Origin: Leptolyngbya sp. PCC 7375
GTDB lineage: Bacteria > Cyanobacteriota > Cyanobacteriia > Phormidesmidales > Phormidesmidaceae
Direction: 5' to 3'
Length of the DNA stretch: 64,000 nucleotides
Assembly (NCBI RefSeq): GCF_000316115.1
Contig: NZ_JH993797.1
Location: 1,350,486-1,414,485 of the forward strand
Shown: positions 18,631 through 28,375 of the stretch, piece after piece
How the letters are laid out: the number at the start of each line of letters is the position of its first letter
Position numbering within the stretch: the first letter of the stretch is position 1
The notes under the pieces: generated by a model
What the model saw: only the letters and a program-made list of their open reading frames with translations
What the model was told of the DNA's origin: nothing
The model's database searches: none
Made by a program: the position numbers and the translations under genes

Positions 18631-18882
18631 ATGTTCGCCTCCATCATGGCAATACGTCATCTCACTAAGGCTGAAGTCAATCAGTTACTACTCACACTGA
18701 CCCTGGCCGGATACATCCCCGAACGGGACTTCAAAATCGATGAAAATGGTCAAATTTTGGCAAAACAAGAGATTATGCCAATAATACGCCGTATCCCGGC
18801 ATGGTCTGAATCCGATAGCAGATTGCTCAATGATCCATCAACGCCTGCCGCGTCATCCCTGAGCCCCCAATGTTCTAACTAA
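18631..18882 (+). CDS. Hypothetical 83-residue protein
   Basis: I do not recognise a family. The first half could fold as a small helix-strand unit (AIRHLTKAEVNQLLLTLTLAGYIPERDFKIDENGQIL), followed by a Ser/Pro-rich tail. There is no signal peptide or transmembrane segment. A start at the Met in MAIRHL (codon 6) is also possible. It lies upstream of the first phosphorelay module on the same strand but 300 bp away, so a functional link is uncertain. Confidence 0.5.
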   Translation: MFASIMAIRHLTKAEVNQLLLTLTLAGYIPERDFKIDENGQILAKQEIMPIIRRIPAWSESDSRLLNDPSTPAASSLSPQCSN

Positions 18883-19184
18883 AGTTTTTAACGTGGTATA
18901 TGGCCGGGAACCCTATAAAATTAAGTTTTATTTAAAAAATAGACTTAATGGTTTTATCTATGATCAGTAGGGTCCACAGAGTTTAAAAAAACCGTGCATA
19001 GAACGACTTCACTCCCTCAAACGCCCTCGCTCCTTGCTCACTCCTCCCCCATGAGTGTTGCAATTTACAAACACCTGTCTAAGTCATCTTGAACTCGCGC
19101 TAGCGTGGGCAAATAGACCCATGACCTAATAGTGGCCTTATAGCGCTAATTTTTGGTGTGGTGGTTGCAGTAGGGGAGTTAAGA
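18883..19184. other. Intergenic region upstream of phosphorelay module A
   Basis: Nothing gene-like is seen. A short palindrome CGCTAGCG lies near 19098. The promoter of the module probably lies here. Confidence 0.35.
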
Positions 19185-21602
19185 GTGAAGATTCTCCTGG
19201 TTGAAGATGACACTATTTTAATAGAAGCATTGGTTAGGGCTTTGACAGCAGAGCACTACGCTGTTGACGTAGCGACTGATGGTCAAACAGGCTGGGAATT
19301 GGCCTCCGTTGACGTCTATGACTTAATTTTGCTGGATGTCATGTTGCCAAAACTGGATGGCATGAGCCTTTGCCGCAAATTGAGGGCCCAGGGCATTCAA
19401 ACATCCATTTTATTGCTAACGGCCCAGGACAACAGCAGCAGCAAAGTACTGGGGCTGGATGCCGGGGCTGACGACTACGTGACCAAGCCCTTCAACCTGG
19501 CGGAGCTGCTGGCGCGTATTCGAGCACTACAGCGACGGGAGTCGGGCACGCTGTTGCCGGTACTGACCTGGGAAGAACTATCCCTGGACCCTAGCCCCCG
19601 TGAAGTCACCCATCGGGGTAAGCCCATTTATCTACGGCCACGGGAATACGATCTACTAGAACTTTTTTTGCGTAATCCCCAACGCGTGTTTAGTCGTGGG
19701 GCGATTCTCGATCACCTGTGGTCCTTTGAAGGATCCCCCGGTGAAGAAACGATCACCGCCCACATCAAGGGGCTACGGCAGCATTTAAAAGCGGCTGGGG
19801 TGCCCCATGACCCTATCGAAACGGTGTACGGTATTGGCTATCGACTCCATGCAGAAACACCAGAACTATCGTCTGAAGTGGTAAGCCAGGCTAATGCAGC
19901 GACCATGGCAATTTGGGAACGAGCTAAACAACGTCTGAGCAAGCGCATTGCGGTGATTGAAAAAGCCACCTCTGCCGGTGTTAGCAATACCCTAGCTGAA
20001 GACCTGCGACAGCAAGCCGAGACAGAGGCCCACAAGCTAGCAGGGTCCTTAGGCATGTTCAATTTTGATCTGGGTTCAAAGCTAGCCCACAAGGCTGAAA
20101 AGGCCTTCCAAAACTGGCCAACGCTCCCTGATCATGAGCGCACGCAACTGGCCGACTTAATTGGTCAACTACGGCATACGGTCCAACGTGCTGTACATAG
20201 TGACACCCCCATCCTGTTTTATCCCAAGCCAGCACCGCCCCAAGGCGCTGCCTTGACCATCCATACGGCATCCTTGTTGATCGTTAGCCCGCATGAAGAC
20301 TTCCAGGCCGAATGTGCAGCCGCATTAGCGAATGTGGCCACTGATTGGACACTACAGTTGCAAGCCGATCCCATTGAGGCCCTGACGCTGCTGAATAGCC
20401 ATCGCCCAGACGTGGTTATTTTAGATTTATCAGCGGCCGATGATGATCCAGAAACGGTATCCCTCAGCACTGATATGGTGACCTTCTTGGCTGAGCTACA
20501 GGCCTCAACTCCCCCTGTGCCAGTATTACTGCGCACCGAGCACGGTAGCCTGCTAGATCGGGTCAAGGCTTCCCAATTAGGGGGACGGGGATTTATTCCC
20601 TCGACAACACCTGCATCAGCCGTTGTCGAGACCGTCATTGATCTCTGGATGCGCTCCCACGCCCACATAGCTAAGGTTTTGGTCGTCGATGATGACCCCC
20701 AGATTCTAGACGCCATGGGAGGTCTTTTAAAACCCTGGGGGTTAAAAGTCTTTACCTTGGTGGACCCACGGCTGTTTTGGGATGTCTTGAATGAAATCCA
20801 ACCGGATGTGCTGGTGCTCGATGTTGAAATGCCCCATGTGGATGGTTTGGCCCTATGTCAGGTGGTCCGCAGCGACTTACGATGGTGCCATATTCCCATT
20901 CTGTTTCTCACCGCCCATGCCGATGTTGGCACCAAGCACCAGGTATTTGAGAGGGGGGCTGACGATTATGTTTCCAAACCCATTGTTGGGCCAGAACTTG
21001 TCACCCGCATCCTGAATCGTTTAGAACGGGCCAGGATGACACAATCTCAGATAGAGATTGATACGTTAACGCGCCTGGCCAATCGTCATCAGGCGATTCA
21101 GACCGTGACCCAGGCCTTAGCACAAGGCCAACAACACCATCAAAGGGTCTGCATTGCTATGCTATCCCTCGATCATCTAGATGCCATTAATCGCCATTAT
21201 GGCTATGACCTAGGTGACAAAGTGCTCGTACATTTTGCCCATCTTCTCCACCAAACGTTTGTGGGTGATGATGTGGTAGGGCGCTGGGCAGGACGCTTAT
21301 TTATCGTGGCCATGTATGGTCTCACCATTGAGGAGGCCATGCATCGGTTACGCACCGTGCGAAAACAGCTTCATCAGGTGCCACTGCCTCAACAGAGAAA
21401 CAGCAAATTTTCTAGAGATCAGTCGACTGAAAAGCCTCAACCATATCTATCACCCATCAGCTTTAGTGCTGGCTTAGCGATCTATCCGTCAGAGGACCAG
21501 GCATTATCAGATAATTGGCCCGTGGGGGACCATGTCAGTCTGGTGATTAAGGCGCTGAAACGTTTAGAGCGAGCCCAGCCTGGCCATAGTTTATCGGTTT
21601 AA
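19185..21602 (+). CDS. REC-winged helix-HPt-REC-REC-degenerate GGDEF regulator (module A)
   Basis: The 805-residue protein begins like an OmpR-type regulator: receiver with D51 in LLDVMLPKLDG and a winged-helix DNA-binding domain at about 130-220 (YLRPREYDLLELFLRNP, TVYGIGYRL). An HPt domain follows with H283 in AHKLAGSLGMF, then a receiver-like domain at about 360-490 (VVILDLSAADDD), a canonical receiver at about 495-615 (LVLDVEMPHVDG) and a C-terminal GGDEF-like domain at about 620-790. The active-site motif reads WAGRLF where GGDEF/GGEEF is expected, so it is probably not a diguanylate cyclase. The GTG at 19185 is chosen because GGGGAG precedes it by 6 bp. The histidine kinase follows 21 bp downstream. 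Confidence 0.88.
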   Translation: MKILLVEDDTILIEALVRALTAEHYAVDVATDGQTGWELASVDVYDLILLDVMLPKLDGMSLCRKLRAQGIQTSILLLTAQDNSSSKVLGLDAGADDYVTKPFNLAELLARIRALQRRESGTLLPVLTWEELSLDPSPREVTHRGKPIYLRPREYDLLELFLRNPQRVFSRGAILDHLWSFEGSPGEETITAHIKGLRQHLKAAGVPHDPIETVYGIGYRLHAETPELSSEVVSQANAATMAIWERAKQRLSKRIAVIEKATSAGVSNTLAEDLRQQAETEAHKLAGSLGMFNFDLGSKLAHKAEKAFQNWPTLPDHERTQLADLIGQLRHTVQRAVHSDTPILFYPKPAPPQGAALTIHTASLLIVSPHEDFQAECAAALANVATDWTLQLQADPIEALTLLNSHRPDVVILDLSAADDDPETVSLSTDMVTFLAELQASTPPVPVLLRTEHGSLLDRVKASQLGGRGFIPSTTPASAVVETVIDLWMRSHAHIAKVLVVDDDPQILDAMGGLLKPWGLKVFTLVDPRLFWDVLNEIQPDVLVLDVEMPHVDGLALCQVVRSDLRWCHIPILFLTAHADVGTKHQVFERGADDYVSKPIVGPELVTRILNRLERARMTQSQIEIDTLTRLANRHQAIQTVTQALAQGQQHHQRVCIAMLSLDHLDAINRHYGYDLGDKVLVHFAHLLHQTFVGDDVVGRWAGRLFIVAMYGLTIEEAMHRLRTVRKQLHQVPLPQQRNSKFSRDQSTEKPQPYLSPISFSAGLAIYPSEDQALSDNWPVGDHVSLVIKALKRLERAQPGHSLSV

Positions 21603-21623
21603 AAAGTCAGGGAGATTCCCCCT

Positions 21624-24600
21624 ATGTGGCGCTTAGTACGACGATCTGCTCTCTGGCAAGCGACGTGGTTACCGGTCGTGGTGGGAGTGGGTACGCTTCC
21701 CATTGTCTTGTTTTTTTGGCAATCTCTCAAGATCCACGAACAAACGCACATTCACCAACAGGTGGATTTTGCCAGAGTCAGTATTAGTCGGGAAATTCGC
21801 TCTCAGACTGACAACCGCATCCAGGCGTTGGTGCGCATGTCACGTCGGTGGGAGGCTCAAGACGGACTTTCACAGGAAAACTGGACGATTGATGCCGAGA
21901 GTCTGCTGCATGACTACCCTGGTTATCAGGCCATTGAGTGGGTTGATCCAAATTTATATGTCCGTTGGATTGTTCCCATGGCGGGTAATGAAGCCGCCCA
22001 AGATTTTAACCTCGTTACCGATCTTGAACGCAAAGCAACCTTGGAATTGGCTCGCACAACTCGCACCATGACTGTGTCGTCCATGGTGGATTTGGTGCAG
22101 GGTGGGAAAGGGGTTTTGGTCTATTCGCCCCTCTTCCTCGCCTCTGATCAATCGTTTGATGGGTTTATTTTAGGGGTGTTTCGAGTACAGCATCTGGTCG
22201 ATACCATTTTGAGCGATCAGGTGACTGATGATTATGCGATCGCAATCCAACAAAACGGCACTGAGATTTATCGCCATCTCCCGACTGACACACCTCAATC
22301 AGCGACCACGAGTCTACGAAATCGCTGGAGTCAGCATGCTGAAATTGACATCCATGGCACTATTTGGGAGCTAGAAATTTGGCCGACATCAGCGCTATTG
22401 GCCCATGAACAGTCTCCCCTACCCACGGTTATTTTAGTCAGTGGTTTGTTGCTGTCCGGGTTAGCTACATGGGTGGTTTGGCTAACCCAAAAATCTCAGC
22501 AACGCTATCAGCAACTGGTTACTGAAAGTACGGAACGCCAGAGAGCCGAACAAGATTTAGAAAGATTCTTTAGTCTATCGGTCGATTTACTCTGTGTCAC
22601 TGGCACGGACGGCTATTTTAAACACATTAATCCCGCTTTTGAAAGAACCCTAGGTCATCCGACAGAGGTCTTTCTCTCTCAACCATTTATCAACTTTGTT
22701 CATCCAGATGATCAGGCATCCACCCTGACTGAAATGGAAGGACTGACGAATGGCCAGGCCACCCTGAGTTTTGAAAATCGCTATCGGTGTCGTGACGGTA
22801 GCTACCGCTGGCTACACTGGGCCGCTTTCCCTGCTACCAAAACCGGTCTACTCTACGCGGTGGCCCGAGATACTACCGACCGCAAAATTACAGAAGAAAA
22901 CCTCAAACAGTTTAGTGCCAACCTCAAGCATCTACACCGCATCAACACAACCCACTATGAAACCTTTGATGCATTATTTGCCGATTGTTTAGAAACCGGT
23001 CGGCAAATTCTCGGATTAGAAACCGGCATCATTAGCCAGGTGACGGGTCAAACCTATACCATTCGCTCAGTGCAGTCAGACTTAGACGCTCTAGTGGCCA
23101 ATCAATCCTTTACCCTGAGCAATACCTACTGCGCAGCGGTTGTTAAGGGGCACCAAACCGTTACCTATAAGCATGTGGGTGGTCATGCGGTGATGAAAGG
23201 GCACCCGGTTTATCAAAACCTTCATCTGGAAAGCTATCTCGGCACGCCCATTTGGGTGAATGGCGAGATATATGGCACCCTCAACTTCTCATCTACCCAG
23301 ATTCATGAGCATGAGTTCTCTCGCCATGAACAAGAAATTATTGAGCTGATGGCCCAGAGCATTGGCCGATTTTTGGCCACCGATCTGGCTCAGCAACAAC
23401 AGCGAGCGATTGAAGAAGCCTTGCGAGAGAGTGAAGCCCGGTTTCGTATGGTGGCCAACAGTGCGCCAGTACTGTTGTGGATGACCGGCACCGATACCCG
23501 TTGCACGTTTCTGAACCAAACCTGGCTGACGTTTACCGGTCGTCAGCTAGAACAAGAATTAGGCAACGGTTGGACTGAGGGCATTCATCCTGAGGATCGC
23601 GATCGCTTTCTTGACACCTACATTAAAGCGTTTGATGCCCGTAGCACCTTGGAGTTGGAATATCGTCTGCATAGAGAAGATGGCCAATACCGCTGGTTAT
23701 TGAGTCGTGGGGTACCCCGGTTTAGATCTGACGACAGTTTTGCTGGGTATATCGGCACCTGTATTGACATTAGCGATCGCCATGAAGTAGAAAAACTCAA
23801 AGATGAATTTATTTCCGTTGTCAATCATGAGCTACGCACACCTCTAACCTCGATTTTAGGATCGTTAGATCTTTTGGCCAGCGGTGTCTTAAGCACTCAA
23901 CCCGAAAAAGGACAGCGCATGTTACAGATTGCGGCTAACAATGCCGATCGATTGGTGCGTTTGATTAACGACATGCTGGATATTGAACGCATCGAGTCCG
24001 GCAAGATGACCCTAAATAAGCAGGTGTGTGATGGGGCCAAACTCATGCAAACGGCAACGGATGAAATTCACACCCTAGCCACACAATCGGGTATCCAGCT
24101 TGTCGTGACTCCACTGCCTGTGCGGATTTGGGCTGACCCCGATCGAATTATCCAGGTCTTCACCAATCTCCTCAGCAACGCCATTAAGTTCTCCTGCGAG
24201 GGCACAACCGTAGAACTTACGGCCAATCTGGAAGATGCCCCAGAAGCAGCTCCCTGTGCGGCCTTACCGGTATCAACCCAACGGGTACAGTTTCAAGTGA
24301 GGGATCAGGGGCGGGGTATTCCTCCCGATCAGCTCACGACAATTTTTGGTCGCTTCCAGCAAGTGGATGCATCTGACGCCCGTAGACGGGGAGGCACTGG
24401 TTTAGGTTTGGCGGTGTGTCGCAGTATTGTTCAGCACCATGGTGGTCGCATCTGGGTTGAAAGTGTTCTGGAGCAGGGCAGCACCTTTTTTGTCAGTCTG
24501 CCGGTGTTGCCGCCACCTACACCAGTGCGGGATGATGACTCACATCATCCCCTGGTCCTGGTATGTGATGATGACCCATCCATTCGAATGGTCGTGGAAG

Positions 24601-25298
24601 CTATGCTGGAGCAGCATAACTATCGTGTGATTGCGGTTGAATCAGGGCAAGCGGCATTGACCCAAGCCATAGAGCAACAACCTGATGTGATTTTGTTAAA
24701 CCTACTGATGCCAGAAATGACCGGTTGGGAAACATTGGCGGCGTTGAAGGCGCGATCGCAAACCCAAGATATCCCAGTGATTATCCTCAGCGGTCTCAGC
24801 CCTGAAGAAGGTGGCTCGCTGCATTCGGATATCAGCGATTGGATTGTGAAGCCTCCGGATGAAGATGGCCTATTTCAGGCTCTACAGCAGGCATTAGCAT
24901 CATCCCGAAAAGAGATTCAGGTATTGATCATCGAAGATGATCTGGATCTGGCCCAGGTGCTCACAGCTATTTTTGAACGTCACGGCATTACCTCCCACCA
25001 TGCTGCCACAGGACAAACGGGGATTCATCTGATTCAGCAGGTCACCCCCGATCTACTCGTCCTCGACTTGGCCCTACCTGAAAGCAATGGGTTTGCCGTT
25101 GTTGACTGGTTGCGACAACATAACCAGCTCTGCCGTGTTCCCCTGGTTATCTACACTGCTCAAGATTTGGATGATATCGAGCGGCAGCGCCTGCGCCTGG
25201 GGCAAACTTTATTTTTAACCAAAGGTCGTGTTTCCCCCGATGACTTTGAAAAACAAGTGATGCAATTAATCCATCGTGTTACTGATCCTATTGGGTAA
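21624..25298 (+). CDS. CHASE-PAS-GAF-PAS hybrid histidine kinase (module A)
   Basis: The 1224-residue kinase has two membrane helices (about 13-33 and 268-288) enclosing an extracytoplasmic CHASE domain (YPGYQAIEWVDPNLYVRW). Inside follow PAS (about 305-420), GAF (about 440-600), PAS (about 605-725), HisKA with H735 in NHELRTPLTS, HATPase (NLLSNAIKFS, DQGRGIPPDQ, GGTGLGLAVC) and two receivers. In the first receiver the phospho-acceptor is N1026 (VILLNLLMP), so it cannot be phosphorylated normally. The second has D1148. Signals are probably passed to the HPt/receivers of the regulator encoded 21 bp upstream and to the lone REC downstream. The ligand is unknown. Confidence 0.88.
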   Translation: MWRLVRRSALWQATWLPVVVGVGTLPIVLFFWQSLKIHEQTHIHQQVDFARVSISREIRSQTDNRIQALVRMSRRWEAQDGLSQENWTIDAESLLHDYPGYQAIEWVDPNLYVRWIVPMAGNEAAQDFNLVTDLERKATLELARTTRTMTVSSMVDLVQGGKGVLVYSPLFLASDQSFDGFILGVFRVQHLVDTILSDQVTDDYAIAIQQNGTEIYRHLPTDTPQSATTSLRNRWSQHAEIDIHGTIWELEIWPTSALLAHEQSPLPTVILVSGLLLSGLATWVVWLTQKSQQRYQQLVTESTERQRAEQDLERFFSLSVDLLCVTGTDGYFKHINPAFERTLGHPTEVFLSQPFINFVHPDDQASTLTEMEGLTNGQATLSFENRYRCRDGSYRWLHWAAFPATKTGLLYAVARDTTDRKITEENLKQFSANLKHLHRINTTHYETFDALFADCLETGRQILGLETGIISQVTGQTYTIRSVQSDLDALVANQSFTLSNTYCAAVVKGHQTVTYKHVGGHAVMKGHPVYQNLHLESYLGTPIWVNGEIYGTLNFSSTQIHEHEFSRHEQEIIELMAQSIGRFLATDLAQQQQRAIEEALRESEARFRMVANSAPVLLWMTGTDTRCTFLNQTWLTFTGRQLEQELGNGWTEGIHPEDRDRFLDTYIKAFDARSTLELEYRLHREDGQYRWLLSRGVPRFRSDDSFAGYIGTCIDISDRHEVEKLKDEFISVVNHELRTPLTSILGSLDLLASGVLSTQPEKGQRMLQIAANNADRLVRLINDMLDIERIESGKMTLNKQVCDGAKLMQTATDEIHTLATQSGIQLVVTPLPVRIWADPDRIIQVFTNLLSNAIKFSCEGTTVELTANLEDAPEAAPCAALPVSTQRVQFQVRDQGRGIPPDQLTTIFGRFQQVDASDARRRGGTGLGLAVCRSIVQHHGGRIWVESVLEQGSTFFVSLPVLPPPTPVRDDDSHHPLVLVCDDDPSIRMVVEAMLEQHNYRVIAVESGQAALTQAIEQQPDVILLNLLMPEMTGWETLAALKARSQTQDIPVIILSGLSPEEGGSLHSDISDWIVKPPDEDGLFQALQQALASSRKEIQVLIIEDDLDLAQVLTAIFERHGITSHHAATGQTGIHLIQQVTPDLLVLDLALPESNGFAVVDWLRQHNQLCRVPLVIYTAQDLDDIERQRLRLGQTLFLTKGRVSPDDFEKQVMQLIHRVTDPIG

Positions 25299-25303
25299 AA
25301 TCG

Positions 25304-25392
25304 GTGTTGCTGATCCTCGGTATGATGCCATATGAAAAGTCTTGACTGAGTGCAACTATGTCAGATCGACTCAGCCCCTGGGTCAGCAACAC
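25304..25392. mobile_element. 89-bp MITE-like element with GTGTTGCTGA termini
   Basis: GTGTTGCTGATCC (25304-25316) and its inverse at 25380-25392 (12 of 13 match) bound the element. It sits in the gap between the module A kinase and its lone REC, starting 5 bp after the kinase stop. It is related to the elements at 18374, 52210 and 56613. Confidence 0.65.
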
Positions 25393-25434
25393 TAAAATTA
25401 CCTATGGAATAACCATGTTTAAGTGTCAGTTTTT

Positions 25435-25803
25435 ATGAAACATATTCTTATTATTGATGACGAAGATGATATTCGTGATGTCGCTCAGGTTGCCCTTGAA
25501 ACCATTGGAGGTTGGCGTGTATCGACTGCTAGCACAGGACCTGAGGGATTAGCCCAGATGCAGGCAGATCCCCCTGATGTTGTTTTACTCGATGTCATGA
25601 TGCCAGATATGGATGGCATTGAATTGTTTAAGCGCATGCGGGCTGAGTTGCAAATTCAGGATATTCCTGTGCTGTTGATGACGGCTAAAACTCAAGCGGC
25701 TGATCAGCAGCGGTTTTTAAGTCTGGGGGTGACGGCTATTATTACGAAGCCGTTTAAGGCGATGTTGTTGGCGGATCAAATTGCTGAAATTTTGGATTGG
25801 TAG
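25435..25803 (+). CDS. Single-domain response regulator (module A)
   Basis: This about 122-residue receiver has IIDDEDDI, phospho-acceptor in VVLLDVMMPDMDG, LLMTAK and the lysine in IITKPFKA. There is no output domain. It is clearly related to the receiver encoded on the other strand at 25852-26232, sharing VxTAxSG/TG, MDG and ITKPF blocks. The ATG at 25435 is chosen over a GTG at 25423 because MKHILIIDDE is the normal start of the fold; neither has a strong ribosome site. It follows the kinase gene, separated by a repeat element. Confidence 0.85.
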   Translation: MKHILIIDDEDDIRDVAQVALETIGGWRVSTASTGPEGLAQMQADPPDVVLLDVMMPDMDGIELFKRMRAELQIQDIPVLLMTAKTQAADQQRFLSLGVTAIITKPFKAMLLADQIAEILDW

Positions 25804-25851
25804 GGAATGGGGGAGGTATTGGTATGAGGGGAGCAACGGGGTGGATTAAGC

Positions 25852-26232
25852 CTATATCGTCCATGCCAAAAACCCGGCAATCTGACTCGCCAAGGTGGTC
25901 GGATCAAACGGCTTCGTAATCACCCCAGACGCGCCCGCTTCGTAGAGTCGTCGTCGATCTGACGCCTGGGCCTTCGCCGTCAAAAAAATAATCGGAATTT
26001 TCGCCGTTACTGGATTCTTCTGCAATGCCGCCAGCGTCGCCAGACCATCCATGCCCGGCATCGCCACATCCAACAAAATCACATCAGGGAGAGTGGCGAT
26101 CGCCACATCCAACCCCGCCTCACCCGAATTCGCCGTCGTCACAGACCAATCCGTATTCAACGTCAGACCAATTTTGGCAACGGTCTGAATATCAGTCTCA
26201 TCATCAATCAACAAAATCGTACGACAAGTCAT
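25852..26232 (-). CDS. Single-domain response regulator (module B)
   Basis: The 126-residue receiver has LLIDDETDI, phospho-acceptor in VILLDVAMPGMDG, FLTAKAQASD and VITKPFDP. No output domain. It starts 11 bp after the stop of the module B kinase on the same strand, so they form one transcription unit. Its closest neighbour in sequence appears to be the receiver at 25435-25803, which converges on it with 48 bp between the stops. Confidence 0.88.
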   Translation of the reverse strand: MTCRTILLIDDETDIQTVAKIGLTLNTDWSVTTANSGEAGLDVAIATLPDVILLDVAMPGMDGLATLAALQKNPVTAKIPIIFLTAKAQASDRRRLYEAGASGVITKPFDPTTLASQIAGFLAWTI

Positions 26233-26243
26233 GATGGATTCTC

Positions 26244-28157
26244 TTAGGTGAACGTCTTAGGTAAAGAAAAACAGAATGTACTCCCCTCACCATGGACGCT
26301 GGTCACCCAAATGCGACCCTTGTGATGTTGCACAATCTCACGACAGATTGCTAACCCTAGACCAGTACCGCCATGCTTGCGAGTATCCGACGCATCCACC
26401 TGTTGAAACCGCTCAAAAATTGTCTCCAGCTTATTTTCAGGAATCCCCCGACCATGGTCAACCACCTTGAAAACCACCTGTTGCGGATGGTCTACAGCTT
26501 TGAGAACAACCGTTTCACCCCGAGGTGAATACTTAATCGCATTACTCAGTAAATTTGTTAGCGTCTGTTCAATGTGGTCAGGGTCAGCATAGATATAGGT
26601 ATCGCTAGGCAACACCTGTACCGTCACCCCGTGGGTCTGAGCCATGGGCATCATCGCCTGCGCCGCCTTTTGTAACACCTCCGCCACCTGACACTGTACC
26701 TTAATCATCTTGATGCGACCCGACTCAATGCGCTCTAAATCGAGAACATCATTGATCAACCGCGTCAGCCGCTCCGTATTACTCAGAGCAATTTCAAGCA
26801 GTTCCTGGCCCTGGGGCTGTAGCTGCCCCAACTGCCCTGTCGTTAAAAGCTTCAGCGCCCCATGGATGGACGTAAGGGGCGTGCGTAACTCGTGGCTAAC
26901 CACCGAAACAAACTCATTTTTCAGCTGGCCAGCTGCCTTATGATCGCTAATGTCTTGGGTCATGGCAAAACACCCCCTCACTCTGCCATCGTGAATATCC
27001 GGTTGATAGCTGACACTCACCCAACGGTACGGGCTATCACTTCCGGGAAACTCCACCTCAAAGGTGACACTTTGGCCGTCGAGCGCCTGTCGCAAATAGG
27101 GCTGAATAGTGCCATAAATCTCAGGCCCCAAGGCTGTGGCTAAGGATTGCCCCTCTAAGCTTTCATACGGTACCCCCAACCAATCTTCGTAGGCACGATT
27201 ATTAAAGCGATAACACTCCTCCGCATCAATGTAGGCAATCAATACTGGCAGGGCATTGGTCGTTTTGCGCAGTTGCTCTTCACTACGACGAATGGCCGCT
27301 TCCGCCCGTAGCCGTTCAGTAATGTCCTGCAGCATCACGGTGTACCATACCAGCCCATCCTTGGTTCTACTTTTAGAAATAGACGCCTCTGCCGGAAAAA
27401 TTTCGCCATTTTTACGGCGGCCACTCACGTTACTCCGACGCTCACCCATCCGCAGTGAGGGCACAGAGGCCTTGCCAAATTTATCCACATGCTGCTGATG
27501 AATGACCTTAAATGCCGCCGGTAGCAATAAATCAAGGGGTTGATTGATGGCTTCAGCCGCCATGTATCCAAAAATACGTTCAGCTGCCTGGTTAAATAGA
27601 CGAATAGTCTGGCGCTGATCAACGCAGATAATCGCTTCTCCAGCCAGGTCAAAAATGTTTTCTAGGGTTTGTTGGCTATAGTGCTGGGTAATACGGGAAC
27701 GAGGATGTTCATTGATACTATTGATCGTCGCCAGGATGGATTTTGAAAAATCGCGCTCTTGGAATAGGGTCTGTTCGGTTTGCTTTTGCTCAGTAATATC
27801 ATTGGCGGCAGCGTAGATTAGATTGCCCTGTGAGATCGCATTCCATACCAAATAGCGATAGCCACCATTGGCACAGCGATAGCGATGGTCAAAGGTGACC
27901 GCCTGGTGGCTATCGACTAGCGCATCCAAAGCATGCTGAGTAGCCTCACGATCATCGGGATGCACAAACTCGATCAAAGGCTGGGTGATAGAGGCGAGCG
28001 TGGAATACCCTAAAACCTTAGAAAATTGAGGATTAACTTGCTTGAAATAGCCATCAAAATCAGTAATGCAAAGCAGACTTGGTGTGATGGCAAAAAATAA
28101 TTCCAGGTTTTGCCCAAACAAGGGTGGCTTAGCTTGATGATGCTCAGAGCTGACCAT
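26244..28157 (-). CDS. Soluble PAS-PAS-PAS histidine kinase (module B)
   Basis: The 637-residue kinase has three PAS domains (about 20-130, 165-285 and 295-405), HisKA with SHELRTPLTSIHGAL at about 420 and HATPase (NLLSNAIKYS, DHGRGIPENK, GGTGLGLAICREIV). The first PAS is close to that of the module A kinase (DFDGYFKQVNPQF versus GTDGYFKHINPAF). It lacks the CHASE domain, membrane helices, GAF domain and receivers of its relative, so it probably senses a cytoplasmic signal. The ATG at 28157 is chosen; a TTG seven codons upstream is possible. The lone REC follows after 11 bp. Confidence 0.88.
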   Translation of the reverse strand: MVSSEHHQAKPPLFGQNLELFFAITPSLLCITDFDGYFKQVNPQFSKVLGYSTLASITQPLIEFVHPDDREATQHALDALVDSHQAVTFDHRYRCANGGYRYLVWNAISQGNLIYAAANDITEQKQTEQTLFQERDFSKSILATINSINEHPRSRITQHYSQQTLENIFDLAGEAIICVDQRQTIRLFNQAAERIFGYMAAEAINQPLDLLLPAAFKVIHQQHVDKFGKASVPSLRMGERRSNVSGRRKNGEIFPAEASISKSRTKDGLVWYTVMLQDITERLRAEAAIRRSEEQLRKTTNALPVLIAYIDAEECYRFNNRAYEDWLGVPYESLEGQSLATALGPEIYGTIQPYLRQALDGQSVTFEVEFPGSDSPYRWVSVSYQPDIHDGRVRGCFAMTQDISDHKAAGQLKNEFVSVVSHELRTPLTSIHGALKLLTTGQLGQLQPQGQELLEIALSNTERLTRLINDVLDLERIESGRIKMIKVQCQVAEVLQKAAQAMMPMAQTHGVTVQVLPSDTYIYADPDHIEQTLTNLLSNAIKYSPRGETVVLKAVDHPQQVVFKVVDHGRGIPENKLETIFERFQQVDASDTRKHGGTGLGLAICREIVQHHKGRIWVTSVHGEGSTFCFSLPKTFT

Positions 28158-28375
28158 AGACAACGTCCGCCACCTCAATGCGAAAGGGTGATCCCGAGTC
28201 TATCCTAGCGATCCTTTTCGGGAACACTGATACCTGGGCCTAGTTCGTTACACGCTGTTACAGACCATCCTTAAAATCAAGGGGTTTCTTGCCAACAAAA
28301 ACCTATATGAATTGCCAATCCTCACATTTTCTTCAGAATTTTCCCGTAGGGTGTAAACGTTAGGAGGCAATGGCA

